Notes: a model not told the origin generated them from the sequence alone. A DNA stretch of 9,812 nucleotides from JBGPJM01 sp041485385 (GCA_041485385.1 JBGPJM010000191.1:1-9812); one strand, 5' to 3'. Shown: positions 1 through 7,586, numbered from the stretch's first letter. Translations and numbers: made by a program.

Positions 1-2
1 CG

Positions 3-962
3 ACTGTCCGCACCCTCGCCGGCGCGACCGAGGACGACGTCCTGGCCCTCTGGTCCGGCCTGGGCTACTACCGGCGCGCCCGGCACCTGCACGCGGCCGC
101 CCGCGCGATCGTCGAGCGCCACGGCGGCGTCTTTCCCGCGGACATCGACCAGATCCGCGCCCTGCCGGGCGTCGGGCGGTACACCGCCGGCGCCATCGCC
201 TCCATGGCCCTGGGCCAGCGCGAGCCGCTGGTGGACGGCAACGTCGCGCGCGTCCTGCTCCGCATAGAGGGAAGAGAAGGAGGCAGCGGCGATCGTGCCA
301 CGGACGCCTGGGCCTGGTCACGCGCGGCCGACCTTGTCGGCGTCGCGCGCGACCCGGGCCGGTTCAACGAGGGCCTCATGGAGCTGGGCGCGCTCGTCTG
401 CGTGCCCCCGCCCGGCGCGCCGCGCTGCGGGCAGTGCCCGCTCGCGAAGCTGTGCATCGCCCGGCGGGAGGGCCGCCAGCTCCAGATCCCCGCGCCCAAG
501 CCCCGCGCCCGCCAGAAGACCATCCACTGTGCCTCCGTCCTTATCCGCGACAGGCGGGGGCGCCTCGCCGTCGAGCAGCGCGGAAGAGAGGGCGGCATGT
601 GGGCGGGCATGTGGCAGGCCCCCACGCTGGAGCGCGCCGATCGCGCGCCCAGACGCGCGGAGATTCTCGCCTGGCTCGACGGCAGCGCGGGTGCCGCGCC
701 GTCTCCGCTCCACCTCCGGGTGCGCCGGCGCTTCATCCACCAGACCACGCACCGGCGGCTTCGCTTCGATGTGTGGGAGTTGGTCTCGTCCGCGACGCCG
801 CGAACGCCGCCGCGCGGCCGCTGGATGACCGCCGGCGCGATCGCCTCGCTGGGCCTTTCCAGCGTGCAGCGTGAGATCCTGCTCGGCTCCGGCGGAGACC
901 CGCCCTCCGTGCCCCCGGACACGGAACGCACCCACTTGGACAGGCGGACCCCCGCGCGGTAG
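3..962 (+). CDS. mutY: A/G-specific adenine DNA glycosylase MutY, 5' end missing
   Basis: The reading frame is open from base 3 to a TAG stop at 960-962 (319 residues visible). About 60 N-terminal residues, including the catalytic glutamate helix, lie outside the window. MutY removes adenine mispaired with 8-oxoguanine or guanine in base-excision repair. Visible hallmarks, numbered within the fragment, are WSGLGYYRRARHLH (17-30), the helix-hairpin-helix LPGVGRYTAGAI (54-65) and VDGNVARVL (77-85), whose D78 matches the catalytic Asp. A four-cysteine Fe-S motif follows (C133, C142, C145, C151), then a C-terminal NUDIX-like 8-oxoG-recognition domain from about 173 (SVLIRDRRGRLAVEQR, then GGMWAGMWQAP). 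The first cysteine spacing is CX8C rather than the usual CX6C; the rest (CX2CX5C) is normal. The TAG stop lies nine bases before the nrfH start and overlaps its ribosome site, suggesting co-transcription. Family assignment is secure by motif. Confidence 0.95.
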   Translation, partial: TVRTLAGATEDDVLALWSGLGYYRRARHLHAAARAIVERHGGVFPADIDQIRALPGVGRYTAGAIASMALGQREPLVDGNVARVLLRIEGREGGSGDRATDAWAWSRAADLVGVARDPGRFNEGLMELGALVCVPPPGAPRCGQCPLAKLCIARREGRQLQIPAPKPRARQKTIHCASVLIRDRRGRLAVEQRGREGGMWAGMWQAPTLERADRAPRRAEILAWLDGSAGAAPSPLHLRVRRRFIHQTTHRRLRFDVWELVSSATPRTPPRGRWMTAGAIASLGLSSVQREILLGSGGDPPSVPPDTERTHLDRRTPAR

Positions 963-971
963 GAATACACG

Positions 972-1514
972 ATGGACAGCGGCCACTCGCCGATTTCCGA
1001 GGAGGTTCGCTGCCCGCCCGTGGCGCCTGCGCCGCGCCGCGCCGATTCGGGCTTTGCCGCAGGCCTCACAGCGGCGGGGTTGTTCCTGGCCATCCTCGTC
1101 GGCGTCTTCCTGGGCCTGAGCACCTACACGTTCACCTACGCCGAGGGCACGGCGTACCTCTCCAACGACCCCCGCGCCTGCGTCAACTGCCACATCATGC
1201 GCGAGCAGTACGACGGCTGGCAGAAGGCCCCGCACCACGCGAACGCCACGTGCAACGACTGCCACGTCCCGCACGACCTGGTCGGCAAGTACCTCGCCAA
1301 GGCCGAGCACGGCTACCGCCACTCCCGCGCCTTCACCTTCCAGGACTTCCACGAGCCCATCCAGATCACCGCGGCGGACCTGGAGATCGTCCAGCACAAC
1401 TGCCTCCGCTGCCACCAGCAGTTCCTCTCCGAGATCACGGCGCACGGCTCGTCGGTCGAGTCGATCAACTGCGTGCACTGCCACGGTTCCGTGGGCCACG
1501 GCCCGATCAAGTAG
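972..1514 (+). CDS. nrfH: Cytochrome c nitrite reductase small subunit NrfH (tetraheme quinol dehydrogenase)
   Basis: This 180-residue protein belongs to the NapC/NirT/NrfH family. It takes electrons from menaquinol in the membrane and passes them to NrfA. One membrane helix is visible (about 28-50, GLTAAGLFLAILVGVFLGLS), with four CXXCH heme sites on the periplasmic side: C70-H74, C94-H98, C144-H148 and C167-H171. The first reads CVNCHIM; the methionine two residues after the His (M76) matches the unusual heme-1 ligand known from NrfH. The segment KYLAKAEHGYRHS (107-119) resembles the conserved stretch near the quinol site. The N-terminus carries about 25 extra Pro/Arg-rich residues before the helix. 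ATG 972 is chosen because AGGA (961-964) sits seven bases upstream. An in-frame GTG at 1020 behind GAGGAGG (999-1005) is an alternative, but its 14-base spacing is poor. NrfA starts nine bases after the stop. Confidence 0.95.
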   Translation: MDSGHSPISEEVRCPPVAPAPRRADSGFAAGLTAAGLFLAILVGVFLGLSTYTFTYAEGTAYLSNDPRACVNCHIMREQYDGWQKAPHHANATCNDCHVPHDLVGKYLAKAEHGYRHSRAFTFQDFHEPIQITAADLEIVQHNCLRCHQQFLSEITAHGSSVESINCVHCHGSVGHGPIK

Positions 1515-1523
1515 GGAGACGCC

Positions 1524-2993
1524 ATGTCCGCAGACCAGCCCGACGCCGCCGCCAGACCGCGCAGGTGGCGCCCGCGGATGACCTACATCCTGACGGTCGT
1601 CGTCGTCGCGGGCGCCACCGTGGGCGTCATGCTCCTGTCGCAGAACATCCGCACGCGCAAGCAGGAGGCGCAGCAGGTGGTCTTCAAGCTCGTCGATCTC
1701 GGCGAGACCACCGTCGACCCCGCCGAATGGGGCAAGAACTTCCCGCGCCAGTACGACGGGTACAAGCGCACCGTCGATGTCGAGCGCACCAGGTACGGCG
1801 GCTCCGAGGCGTTCTCGAAGCTCGACCAGGATCCCCGCTGGCGCGTTCTCTTTGCCGGCTACGCCTTCAGCATCGACTACCGCGAGGAACGCGGGCACGC
1901 CTACATGCTCTCCGACCAGCGCGAGACCGAGCGCGTGACGACGAAGAAACAGCCCGGCGCCTGCCTGCAGTGCCACGCCTCCAACCTCGTCGCCTACCGC
2001 ACAGCCGGCCTGGAGAAGGGCGCCCCCGGCGCGCTCACCGACCCGCTCCTCTCGGACACCGGCCAGCAGCAGCTTTTCAAGGGGTTCGAGGCGGTCTGCG
2101 CCATGGACTACAACGACGCGACCAGGCTGGTGAAGCACCCGGTCTCCTGTGTTGATTGCCACAACCCCGAGAGCATGCAGCTCCGCGTCACCCGCCCCGC
2201 CTTCATCACCGGCATCCGCGCCCTGGCGACATCCGACGCCGCTGTCCCGCACCTCCCCAGCATCGAGCGCTGGCGCAAGGGCCCGCGCACAAAGGAGTAC
2301 GACCCCAACATCGATGCTTCGCGCCAGGAGATGCGTTCGATGGCGTGCGGCCAGTGCCACGTCGAGTACTACTTCAAGGGCGACGGCAAGCTGCTGACGT
2401 ACCCCTGGCAGAACGGCCTCAAGGTCGAGCAGATCGAGAGGTACTACGACGACGTCGGCTGGAAAGACTGGACGCACGCCGTCAGCGGCGCGCCCACCCT
2501 CAAGGCCCAGCACCCCGAGTTCGAGATGTGGAGCCAGGGGATCCACGCCCGCAGCGGCGTCGCCTGCGCCGACTGCCACATGCCCTACCAGCGCGAGGGC
2601 GCCATCAAGATCTCCGATCACCACGTCCGCAGCCCCATCCTCAACATCGCCCGCGCCTGCCAGACCTGCCACAACTACTCCGAGACCGAGATCAAGTCCC
2701 GCGTGGAGGCCATCCAGGACCGCACCAGGGGCCTGCTCACCCGCGCCGAGGACGCCAACCTGGATCTCATCCACGCCATCGAGGCGGCCCAGAAGGCCGG
2801 CGCCACCGACGACCAGCTCAAGGGCGCGAGGGACTTCCACCGCAAGGGCCAGTGGCGCCTCGACTTCGTCGCGGCCGAGAACTCGATGGGATTCCACGCG
2901 CCCCAGGAAGCCGCGAGGATCCTTGCGGAGGCGATCGACCTCGCGCGACAGGGCCAGGTCGAAGCCATCAAGTTGCCGCCCGCGCCCAAGTGA
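1524..2993 (+). CDS. nrfA: Ammonia-forming cytochrome c nitrite reductase catalytic subunit NrfA, all-CXXCH type
   Basis: NrfA reduces nitrite to ammonium with six electrons at the cell exterior or periplasm, here supplied by the adjacent NrfH. The 489-residue length is normal for the family. An N-terminal hydrophobic helix (about 20-38) lacks an obvious cleavage site, so the enzyme is probably membrane-tethered. Five heme motifs are present: C147-H151 (CLQCH), C209-H213, C275-H279, C348-H352 and C379-H383. The first corresponds to the active-site heme, which in the classical enzyme is CXXCK with a lysine ligand; here it is histidine. Other active-site elements are intact: R123 in ERGH, CGQCHVEYYF (E281, Y282, Y283) and LKAQHPE (K327, Q329, H330). 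These match the Ca2+ ligands, catalytic Tyr and catalytic His of NrfA. The C-terminal helices (KGQWRLDFVAAENSMGFHAP, 441-460) are also typical. GGGAG (1514-1518) lies five bases before ATG 1524 and overlaps the nrfH stop, supporting coupling. Confidence 0.96.
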   Translation: MSADQPDAAARPRRWRPRMTYILTVVVVAGATVGVMLLSQNIRTRKQEAQQVVFKLVDLGETTVDPAEWGKNFPRQYDGYKRTVDVERTRYGGSEAFSKLDQDPRWRVLFAGYAFSIDYREERGHAYMLSDQRETERVTTKKQPGACLQCHASNLVAYRTAGLEKGAPGALTDPLLSDTGQQQLFKGFEAVCAMDYNDATRLVKHPVSCVDCHNPESMQLRVTRPAFITGIRALATSDAAVPHLPSIERWRKGPRTKEYDPNIDASRQEMRSMACGQCHVEYYFKGDGKLLTYPWQNGLKVEQIERYYDDVGWKDWTHAVSGAPTLKAQHPEFEMWSQGIHARSGVACADCHMPYQREGAIKISDHHVRSPILNIARACQTCHNYSETEIKSRVEAIQDRTRGLLTRAEDANLDLIHAIEAAQKAGATDDQLKGARDFHRKGQWRLDFVAAENSMGFHAPQEAARILAEAIDLARQGQVEAIKLPPAPK

Positions 2994-3040
2994 GCCCGCG
3001 GCATGCGGCGGCACGGGCCGGGAGTTGTGACTAAAGTCGC

Positions 3041-3078
3041 GCCGCCGCGCGCCTCGACCGGAACCGGTCTATGGCGGC
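3041..3078. repeat. Nested inverted repeat after nrfA
   Basis: An outer pair GCCGCC (3041-3046) / GGCGGC (3073-3078) encloses an inner hairpin GACCG (3056-3060), loop GAAC, CGGTC (3065-3069). It lies about 45 bases past the nrfA stop in the 177-base gap before the peptidase gene. It could weakly terminate the nrf transcript, but no T-run follows and GC-rich DNA readily produces such pairs. I saw no confident promoter for the downstream gene in this gap. Confidence 0.25.
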
Positions 3079-3170
3079 GGGCGCTATCTTGAGGCACACT
3101 GAGTGCGTAGGTGTTGGCGCTGGCGGTCGTTGGCGGCCCGGCGCGGTCTCGTCAGGTGAAAGGTCGGATT

Positions 3171-5570
3171 ATGGGTTACACCCTTGCGAAGGGCGTTCTG
3201 GGTGCGTTGGCCGGTCTGTGCTGTGCCGGGCCGTGGCCGGAGACGGCGTGGGGGCAGGGGGCGCGCCCCGGCGCGCCCGCGGCGAAGGCGGTGACGCACG
3301 ATCCCTGCTGCGACGGTCCGGCCAGCGGCCTGGGGTTCGACGACGACATCGGCTGCGGCAAGGCAGCGATGCTCCGCGCCAGGTTCCTGGCCGGGTTGCC
3401 GATCTCCGACCCGGTGGCCCCTCCGGGGCCGATGCCGCGCGAGGCGACCGACGCGACCGACGTTCTGCACAACGCCATCGACATCGAGATCTTCCCCTCG
3501 ACATCGGTGATCACCGGCAGCAACACGTTCTCCATCCGGAGCCGCGTCGACGGGCTGACGGAGTTCACCTTCCGGCTGCGGGGGAACTTCACGGTGACCT
3601 CCGCCCTGATCAACGGATCGACGAGCGTGTCGGTGACGACACCCCCGGCGGACAACTCCTCGTACGGTCGCGTCGTCACGCTGGACCGGGCGTACAACAC
3701 CGACGAGACGTTCACGCTGATGATCGCCTACACCGGCACGGCGGTCTCGCGCGGGTTCGGCTCCATCGACTTCACGACGCAGAACGGCACCGCGCTCGTC
3801 GAGTCGCTCTCCGAGCCGTACTACGCCGGCACGTGGTGGCCCTGCAAGGACGGCGACGTGAGCGCCCCGGGCGACAACACCGACAAGGCGACGTTCGACA
3901 TTTCCGTGACGGCGCCCAACACCCTGCGCACCGTGGCCAACGGCCTGCTCGTGTCGACCACCGACCTCCCCGGCAACCGGCGCACGTACCACTGGGCTAC
4001 CGGCTACCCGACCGCGACGTACCTGGCCTTCTTCGCCACCACCAACTACACCACCTGGACGCAGACCTACTCCTACCCGCTCCCCGGCGGCTCGACGGGG
4101 TCGATGCCGGTGGAGTTCAGCGTCTACCCGGCCAACGACACGCCGACGAACCGCGCGGCCTGGGAGCGCTGCGTGGTCATGCTCGACACCTACCGGACGA
4201 TCTACGGCCTGTACCCGTTCGTGAACGAGAAGTACGGGATCTACGAGTTCAACTTCGGCGGCGGGATGGAGCACCAGACCTACACAGGGCAGGGGACGTT
4301 CTCGGAGGGCGTGACGTCGCACGAGCTCGGCCACCAGTGGTGGGGCGACAACGTGACGTGCGCCACCTGGCACGACATCTGGCTCAACGAGGGGTTCGCG
4401 ACGTACACCGAGGCGCTGTGGCTCGAGCGGCAGCCCGGCTCGTCGGGGCTGCCGGCACTGTTCAGCGCCATGGCCGCCAGACGCCCTTCGGCGGTCGACG
4501 ACTCCGTGTACGTCTACGACACGACCAACGTGAACAGGATCTTCAGCTCGACCTTCAGCTACCGCAAGGCCGGCTGGGTGCTGCACCAGCTGCGGCACGT
4601 GGTCGGCGACCAGACCTTCTTCGCGATCCTCGCGGCCTACCGCGCGACCTACCAGGGCGGCGGGTCGACCTCGGCGCAGTTCGCCGATGTGGCGTCGCAG
4701 GTCGCCGGGCGCGACCTGTCGTGGTTCTTCAACGAGTGGATCTTCGGGATCGGGGCGCCCGCCTACGCCTACGGGTTCCAGCCCGCGACGGTCAACGGGC
4801 ACAACTATCTGCGCCTGCGCGTGCGCCAGACGCAGAGCGCGAGCTTCGGCACGTTCACGATGCCGATCGACATCCGGGTGGTCACCCCGGCCGGCGACCG
4901 CGGCTTCACGATCCAGAGCGACGCGTTGAGCGAGCACTTCGTGCTCCCGCTGGACGCGCCGGCGTCTTCGATCGCCTTCGACGAGTTCAACTGGATCCTC
5001 GACACCGCCAAGGTCCAGGAGGCGTTCGTCGCGGGCCCGCCGGTGGTGGTGACGGCCTCGCCGGCCCCTGGGGAGACGATCGCCGCGCCGAGTGCGCCCG
5101 GCCAGCTCACCATCGGGTTCAGCGACAACGTTACGGCCGCCGCCGCCGCGTTCACGGTGCTCCGCGGCGCGACGCCCGTCCCCTTCACGCTCGCGTATTC
5201 CACGGCCACCGACGTGGCGACGCTGACCTTCGCCTCGGCGCTCTCGCCGGGGACCTACATGGTGACGGTCGCCGCCTCGGTGGTCGGCGCCTCGACGGGC
5301 CTCGCGCTGGATGGGGAGATCGCCGACCCCGCCAATCCGGCGTCCCTGCCGTCGGGCGAGGGCCTGCCGGGGGGTGCCGCGGTGTACACGTTCACGGTCG
5401 CTCCCCCGCCGTGCGCGGCGGACTGGAACCACTCCGGCACGCTCAACTCGCAGGACTTCTTTGACTTCCTCGGGTCGTTCTTCGCGGGCGACGCCGATTT
5501 CAACGGCAACGGCGCGACGAACAGCCAGGACTTCTTTGATTTCCTCACCGCGTTCTTCGCCGGTTGCTAA
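3171..5570 (+). CDS. Secreted M1-family zinc metallopeptidase with Ig-like domain and C-terminal GC-type dockerin
   Basis: This 799-residue protein is a gluzincin of the M1 aminopeptidase family. The zinc site is HELGH (H384, E385, H388) plus E407 in WLNEGFATY, exactly 18 residues later. GGMEHQ (364-369) is the GAMEN-type substrate motif, and Y464 in FSYRKAGWVLHQLR matches the catalytic tyrosine. Domain order: signal peptide (about 1-28, MGYTLAKGVLGALAGLCC, then TAWGQG); a Cys-containing linker (CC at 46-47, C62); beta-sandwich N-domain (about 97-300); catalytic domain (about 310-615); Ig-like domain of SbsA/Big_5 style (about 624-743); and dockerin module from C748 to C799. The dockerin has two 12-residue calcium loops, each ending in SQDFFDFL, and the protein ends in Gly-Cys. 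The frame opens at GTG 3111, but ATG 3171 is preferred: GAAAGG (3158-3163) is seven bases upstream and a signal peptide begins directly there. Substrate unknown. It was probably exported and fixed at the cell surface. Confidence 0.93.
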   Translation: MGYTLAKGVLGALAGLCCAGPWPETAWGQGARPGAPAAKAVTHDPCCDGPASGLGFDDDIGCGKAAMLRARFLAGLPISDPVAPPGPMPREATDATDVLHNAIDIEIFPSTSVITGSNTFSIRSRVDGLTEFTFRLRGNFTVTSALINGSTSVSVTTPPADNSSYGRVVTLDRAYNTDETFTLMIAYTGTAVSRGFGSIDFTTQNGTALVESLSEPYYAGTWWPCKDGDVSAPGDNTDKATFDISVTAPNTLRTVANGLLVSTTDLPGNRRTYHWATGYPTATYLAFFATTNYTTWTQTYSYPLPGGSTGSMPVEFSVYPANDTPTNRAAWERCVVMLDTYRTIYGLYPFVNEKYGIYEFNFGGGMEHQTYTGQGTFSEGVTSHELGHQWWGDNVTCATWHDIWLNEGFATYTEALWLERQPGSSGLPALFSAMAARRPSAVDDSVYVYDTTNVNRIFSSTFSYRKAGWVLHQLRHVVGDQTFFAILAAYRATYQGGGSTSAQFADVASQVAGRDLSWFFNEWIFGIGAPAYAYGFQPATVNGHNYLRLRVRQTQSASFGTFTMPIDIRVVTPAGDRGFTIQSDALSEHFVLPLDAPASSIAFDEFNWILDTAKVQEAFVAGPPVVVTASPAPGETIAAPSAPGQLTIGFSDNVTAAAAAFTVLRGATPVPFTLAYSTATDVATLTFASALSPGTYMVTVAASVVGASTGLALDGEIADPANPASLPSGEGLPGGAAVYTFTVAPPPCAADWNHSGTLNSQDFFDFLGSFFAGDADFNGNGATNSQDFFDFLTAFFAGC

Positions 5571-5676
5571 GTCCTTCCACGTGGCGCGGCGGCTGCGGCC
5601 CTTTCCTCCTTGCCTCCGTGGCCGGTTGCGGTCGTACGGTACGTTGCCGTCGAACTGCATCCGTGTGAGGACGCCA

Positions 5677-6558
5677 ATGCCCCCTGCCAGCATCACGTTC
5701 CGTTCCACCCGCGATGCCCTGGACGCCGACCGCCAGTACGCCCTCTGGCTCCGCGCGACGGAGGGCCTCCCCTTCGCCTGGTCCTCCAGCCTCGCCAACG
5801 CCCGCCATTACGCCGCGGATGCCGCGAGGTTTCCCGGCTCGCGGATCTACGCCGAGAACGGCGCGGGCGACCTCGTCGGCTACATCGGCACCATGATGCC
5901 CTTTGAATGGGAAGGGATCGGCACCGTCGCCCCCACCGGATTCCCGTGGACGCTCCCGCACGATCCCGCTCTGGAGCAGGAGCTCTACCGGCGCATGATG
6001 GAAGCCATCCCGGGCGGGTACGCGGCCCAGCGCCCACGGGTGCTGATACAGCGGTTCCGGGCGTCGTGGTCACGCCAGCTCGACTTCGTGAAGGCCCGCC
6101 GGTGGAAGGAGCGGTTCCGCGAGCCGATCCTGGCGCGCGGCCTGGCCGATGCGCCGGCGACGGGAACGATCGCCCCGGTCACGAAGGATCTGCTGGCCTC
6201 CGTCGCCGCGCTGGCCGCGGGGGACCCATGCCTGGCCGAGCCGCCGACCGCGCTGGCGCTTGAGCAGCGGCTCGCCAAGGGGTGGTTGTCCTGGGAGACG
6301 TTCTGGGTCTGCGACGACGGGGCCGTCGCGCTGCAGGTCAGGCCACCGCGGGCGGAGGTGAAGTTCTTCGCGTGCCTTCCCGGCCGCGAGGAGGGGCTGC
6401 TCGCGTGGCTGTCCAGAGCAGCTCGGGCGCACGGCGCGACGGGGGCGTACTTCACGCTGAACCTCAAGCGCGGGCGCGAGATCGATCGGGCGAGAAGCCT
6501 GGGATTCAAGGAGAAGGACGCGGACGTGTATATGGGGCTGGAGCTCGAGAAGGCATGA
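5677..6558 (+). CDS. GNAT-like acyltransferase-fold protein, function unknown
   Basis: This 293-residue cytoplasmic protein has no signal peptide or membrane segment. It resembles GNAT N-acyltransferases, possibly two GNAT-like halves in tandem. The first half has GDLVGYIGTMMPFEW (64-78) and a segment around RVLIQRFRASWSRQLDFV (121-138) leading into a W. The second has AEVKFFACLPGREEGLLAWL (226-245) and the ending FTLNLKRGREIDRARSLGF (259-277) plus KEKDADVYMGLEL. That ending matches the usual GNAT close, where a short helix precedes 'GF' and a final strand. I do not see a clear R/Q-X-X-G-X-G/A acetyl-CoA loop, so activity is uncertain. ATG 5677 is supported by GAGG (5667-5670) six bases upstream. 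The frame is open further 5' but would overlap the preceding peptidase gene and loses its protein-like character there. The gap to the previous gene is 106 bases, with no obvious terminator. It converges with the next gene. Confidence 0.7.
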   Translation: MPPASITFRSTRDALDADRQYALWLRATEGLPFAWSSSLANARHYAADAARFPGSRIYAENGAGDLVGYIGTMMPFEWEGIGTVAPTGFPWTLPHDPALEQELYRRMMEAIPGGYAAQRPRVLIQRFRASWSRQLDFVKARRWKERFREPILARGLADAPATGTIAPVTKDLLASVAALAAGDPCLAEPPTALALEQRLAKGWLSWETFWVCDDGAVALQVRPPRAEVKFFACLPGREEGLLAWLSRAARAHGATGAYFTLNLKRGREIDRARSLGFKEKDADVYMGLELEKA

Positions 6559-6592
6559 CGGCTTCTGAAGCTCGATGGCCGCGCGGCCGTGG

Positions 6593-6610
6593 CGGCTCGG
6601 CGAAGAGCCG
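6593..6610. terminator. Candidate bidirectional terminator hairpin between convergent genes
   Basis: Stem CGGCTC (6593-6598), loop GGCGAA, GAGCCG (6605-6610) lies in the 87-base gap between the GNAT-like gene and the convergent fusion gene. A perfect 12-base palindrome GGCCGCGCGGCC (6577-6588) sits just before it. The location fits termination from both sides, but there is no T-run on either strand, so this rests on position and base pairing only. Confidence 0.35.
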
Positions 6611-6645
6611 ACGAGGCTCGCGGCGGCGACCGAACCGGGTTCTCG

Positions 6646-7581
6646 CTAGCGCGGCACCCGCGCCATCTCCTGGAGTTTCAGCACCGTCCGCCAGTTCCTG
6701 ACGGTGCTGATCGTGGCGAGCTTGGAATCGAAGTAGCTGTTCGTCAGCTTGGTGTCGGCCGCGCCGGTCGTGAGATTCAGGTAGATCTCCCGGCCGCGGA
6801 CCTCGAAGGAGTCACCCGGCGAACGCCCGGGGTCGAGCGCCGCGATGAGACCACGGGCGGGCGCCTCGGCCAGGAAGACCACGTAGAGGGCCGCCCCGCC
6901 CTCCCCGGCCGTCGCGCCCGCGCCGAGAAACGGGTTCCCCGAGGCCGCACGGTCAATCTCCTCGGCCGTGCGGAGCACCACAGGCGGCCGGAACCCGCGG
7001 CGTTCGGCGATCTTGTCCGGAACCACGCGCGGGATTCGCTTCGCGCACGCGGGCGTCGCTGAGAAGACGACGTTCCCGCTCTGGATATACGTGCGGACAT
7101 CCGCGCACCCGGCCTCGGTGAAGATCTCCACCAGCTCGCGCATGGGGAGCATGTTGTTGCCCCCGACATTGATCGCGCGCAGCAGCGCGACGTGGGTGGA
7201 GGCCGCGCCCGATCGGCGGGGCGCTGGCTTCCCGGGCGCGGCCTCGGGCGGGCCCAGCTCATCGACGAGGCCCTTGGGAGCGGTGTTGCGCCAGGCGGCG
7301 ATCATCGCCTTCCGAAGGGTCGCACTGTCGACGCCGTCGAGCCGCACCTGGGTGCACCCCCGGAGGCCCCACCCGCCCTTGACGGGCGCGAAGACCTTCG
7401 GCTTGGCCTTGACGAAACGGCCCTGCTGCTCCGGCGTCAGCTTGACCATGCCCCACTCGTCATCGGGCCAGAGGGTCGCGAAGATCTTTCCCTTCACTCG
7501 AAAATCCGGGTGCCCCATGTGGGCCTCCTCGGTGGCCAGGGGCATGCTCAGGGCGATAGAGCGGAACTTCTCGGTGGTCAT
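6646..7581 (-). CDS. Fusion of MmcQ/YjbR-like domain and DUF1697 domain
   Basis: This 311-residue protein reads from ATG at 7581 down to TAG at 6646-6648. Residues 1-108 resemble the MmcQ/YjbR (DUF419) family, a small DNA-binding-like fold: an early MPLATEEAHMGHPDFRV (13-29), GKIFATLWPDDEWGMVKLTP (31-50), then GWGLRGCTQVRLDGVD (70-85). A Pro/Ala-rich linker (109-127) leads to a DUF1697 domain (129-305), marked by VALLRAINVGGNNMLPM (131-147), VRTYIQSGNVVFSA (162-175), and the ending KLTNSYFDSKLATISTVRNW (278-297). Neither family has a firm biochemical role that I know of. The start is set by a near-perfect AAGGAGG (7593-7587 on this strand) five bases upstream; the frame is open for 62 more codons, but those read as Pro/Ala/Arg-rich noise. 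No cotranscribed partner is visible. Confidence 0.88.
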   Translation of the reverse strand: MTTEKFRSIALSMPLATEEAHMGHPDFRVKGKIFATLWPDDEWGMVKLTPEQQGRFVKAKPKVFAPVKGGWGLRGCTQVRLDGVDSATLRKAMIAAWRNTAPKGLVDELGPPEAAPGKPAPRRSGAASTHVALLRAINVGGNNMLPMRELVEIFTEAGCADVRTYIQSGNVVFSATPACAKRIPRVVPDKIAERRGFRPPVVLRTAEEIDRAASGNPFLGAGATAGEGGAALYVVFLAEAPARGLIAALDPGRSPGDSFEVRGREIYLNLTTGAADTKLTNSYFDSKLATISTVRNWRTVLKLQEMARVPR

Positions 7582-7586
7582 GATCG

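Noticed and set aside
318..3014. Very long open frame on the minus strand across mutY, nrfH and nrfA
   Set aside because: It lies opposite three genes with unmistakable motifs, and its product is a monotonous Val/Gly/Ala/Arg-rich sequence, as expected from the antisense frame of GC-rich genes.
3029..3038. Small palindrome GACT-AA-AGTC after nrfA, as a possible operator
   Set aside because: Ten bases is too short to be significant, it does not match FNR or other known boxes, and it lies downstream of the operon.
5633..5643. Palindrome CGTAC-G-GTACG before the GNAT-like gene
   Set aside because: It is too short to call an operator, and no promoter elements could be placed around it.
3084..5798. 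Very long minus-strand open frame across the M1 peptidase gene, and a plus-strand frame at 3071-5464
   Set aside because: Both are Arg/Gly/Ala-rich shadows of the peptidase gene, which has an intact zinc site and dockerin.
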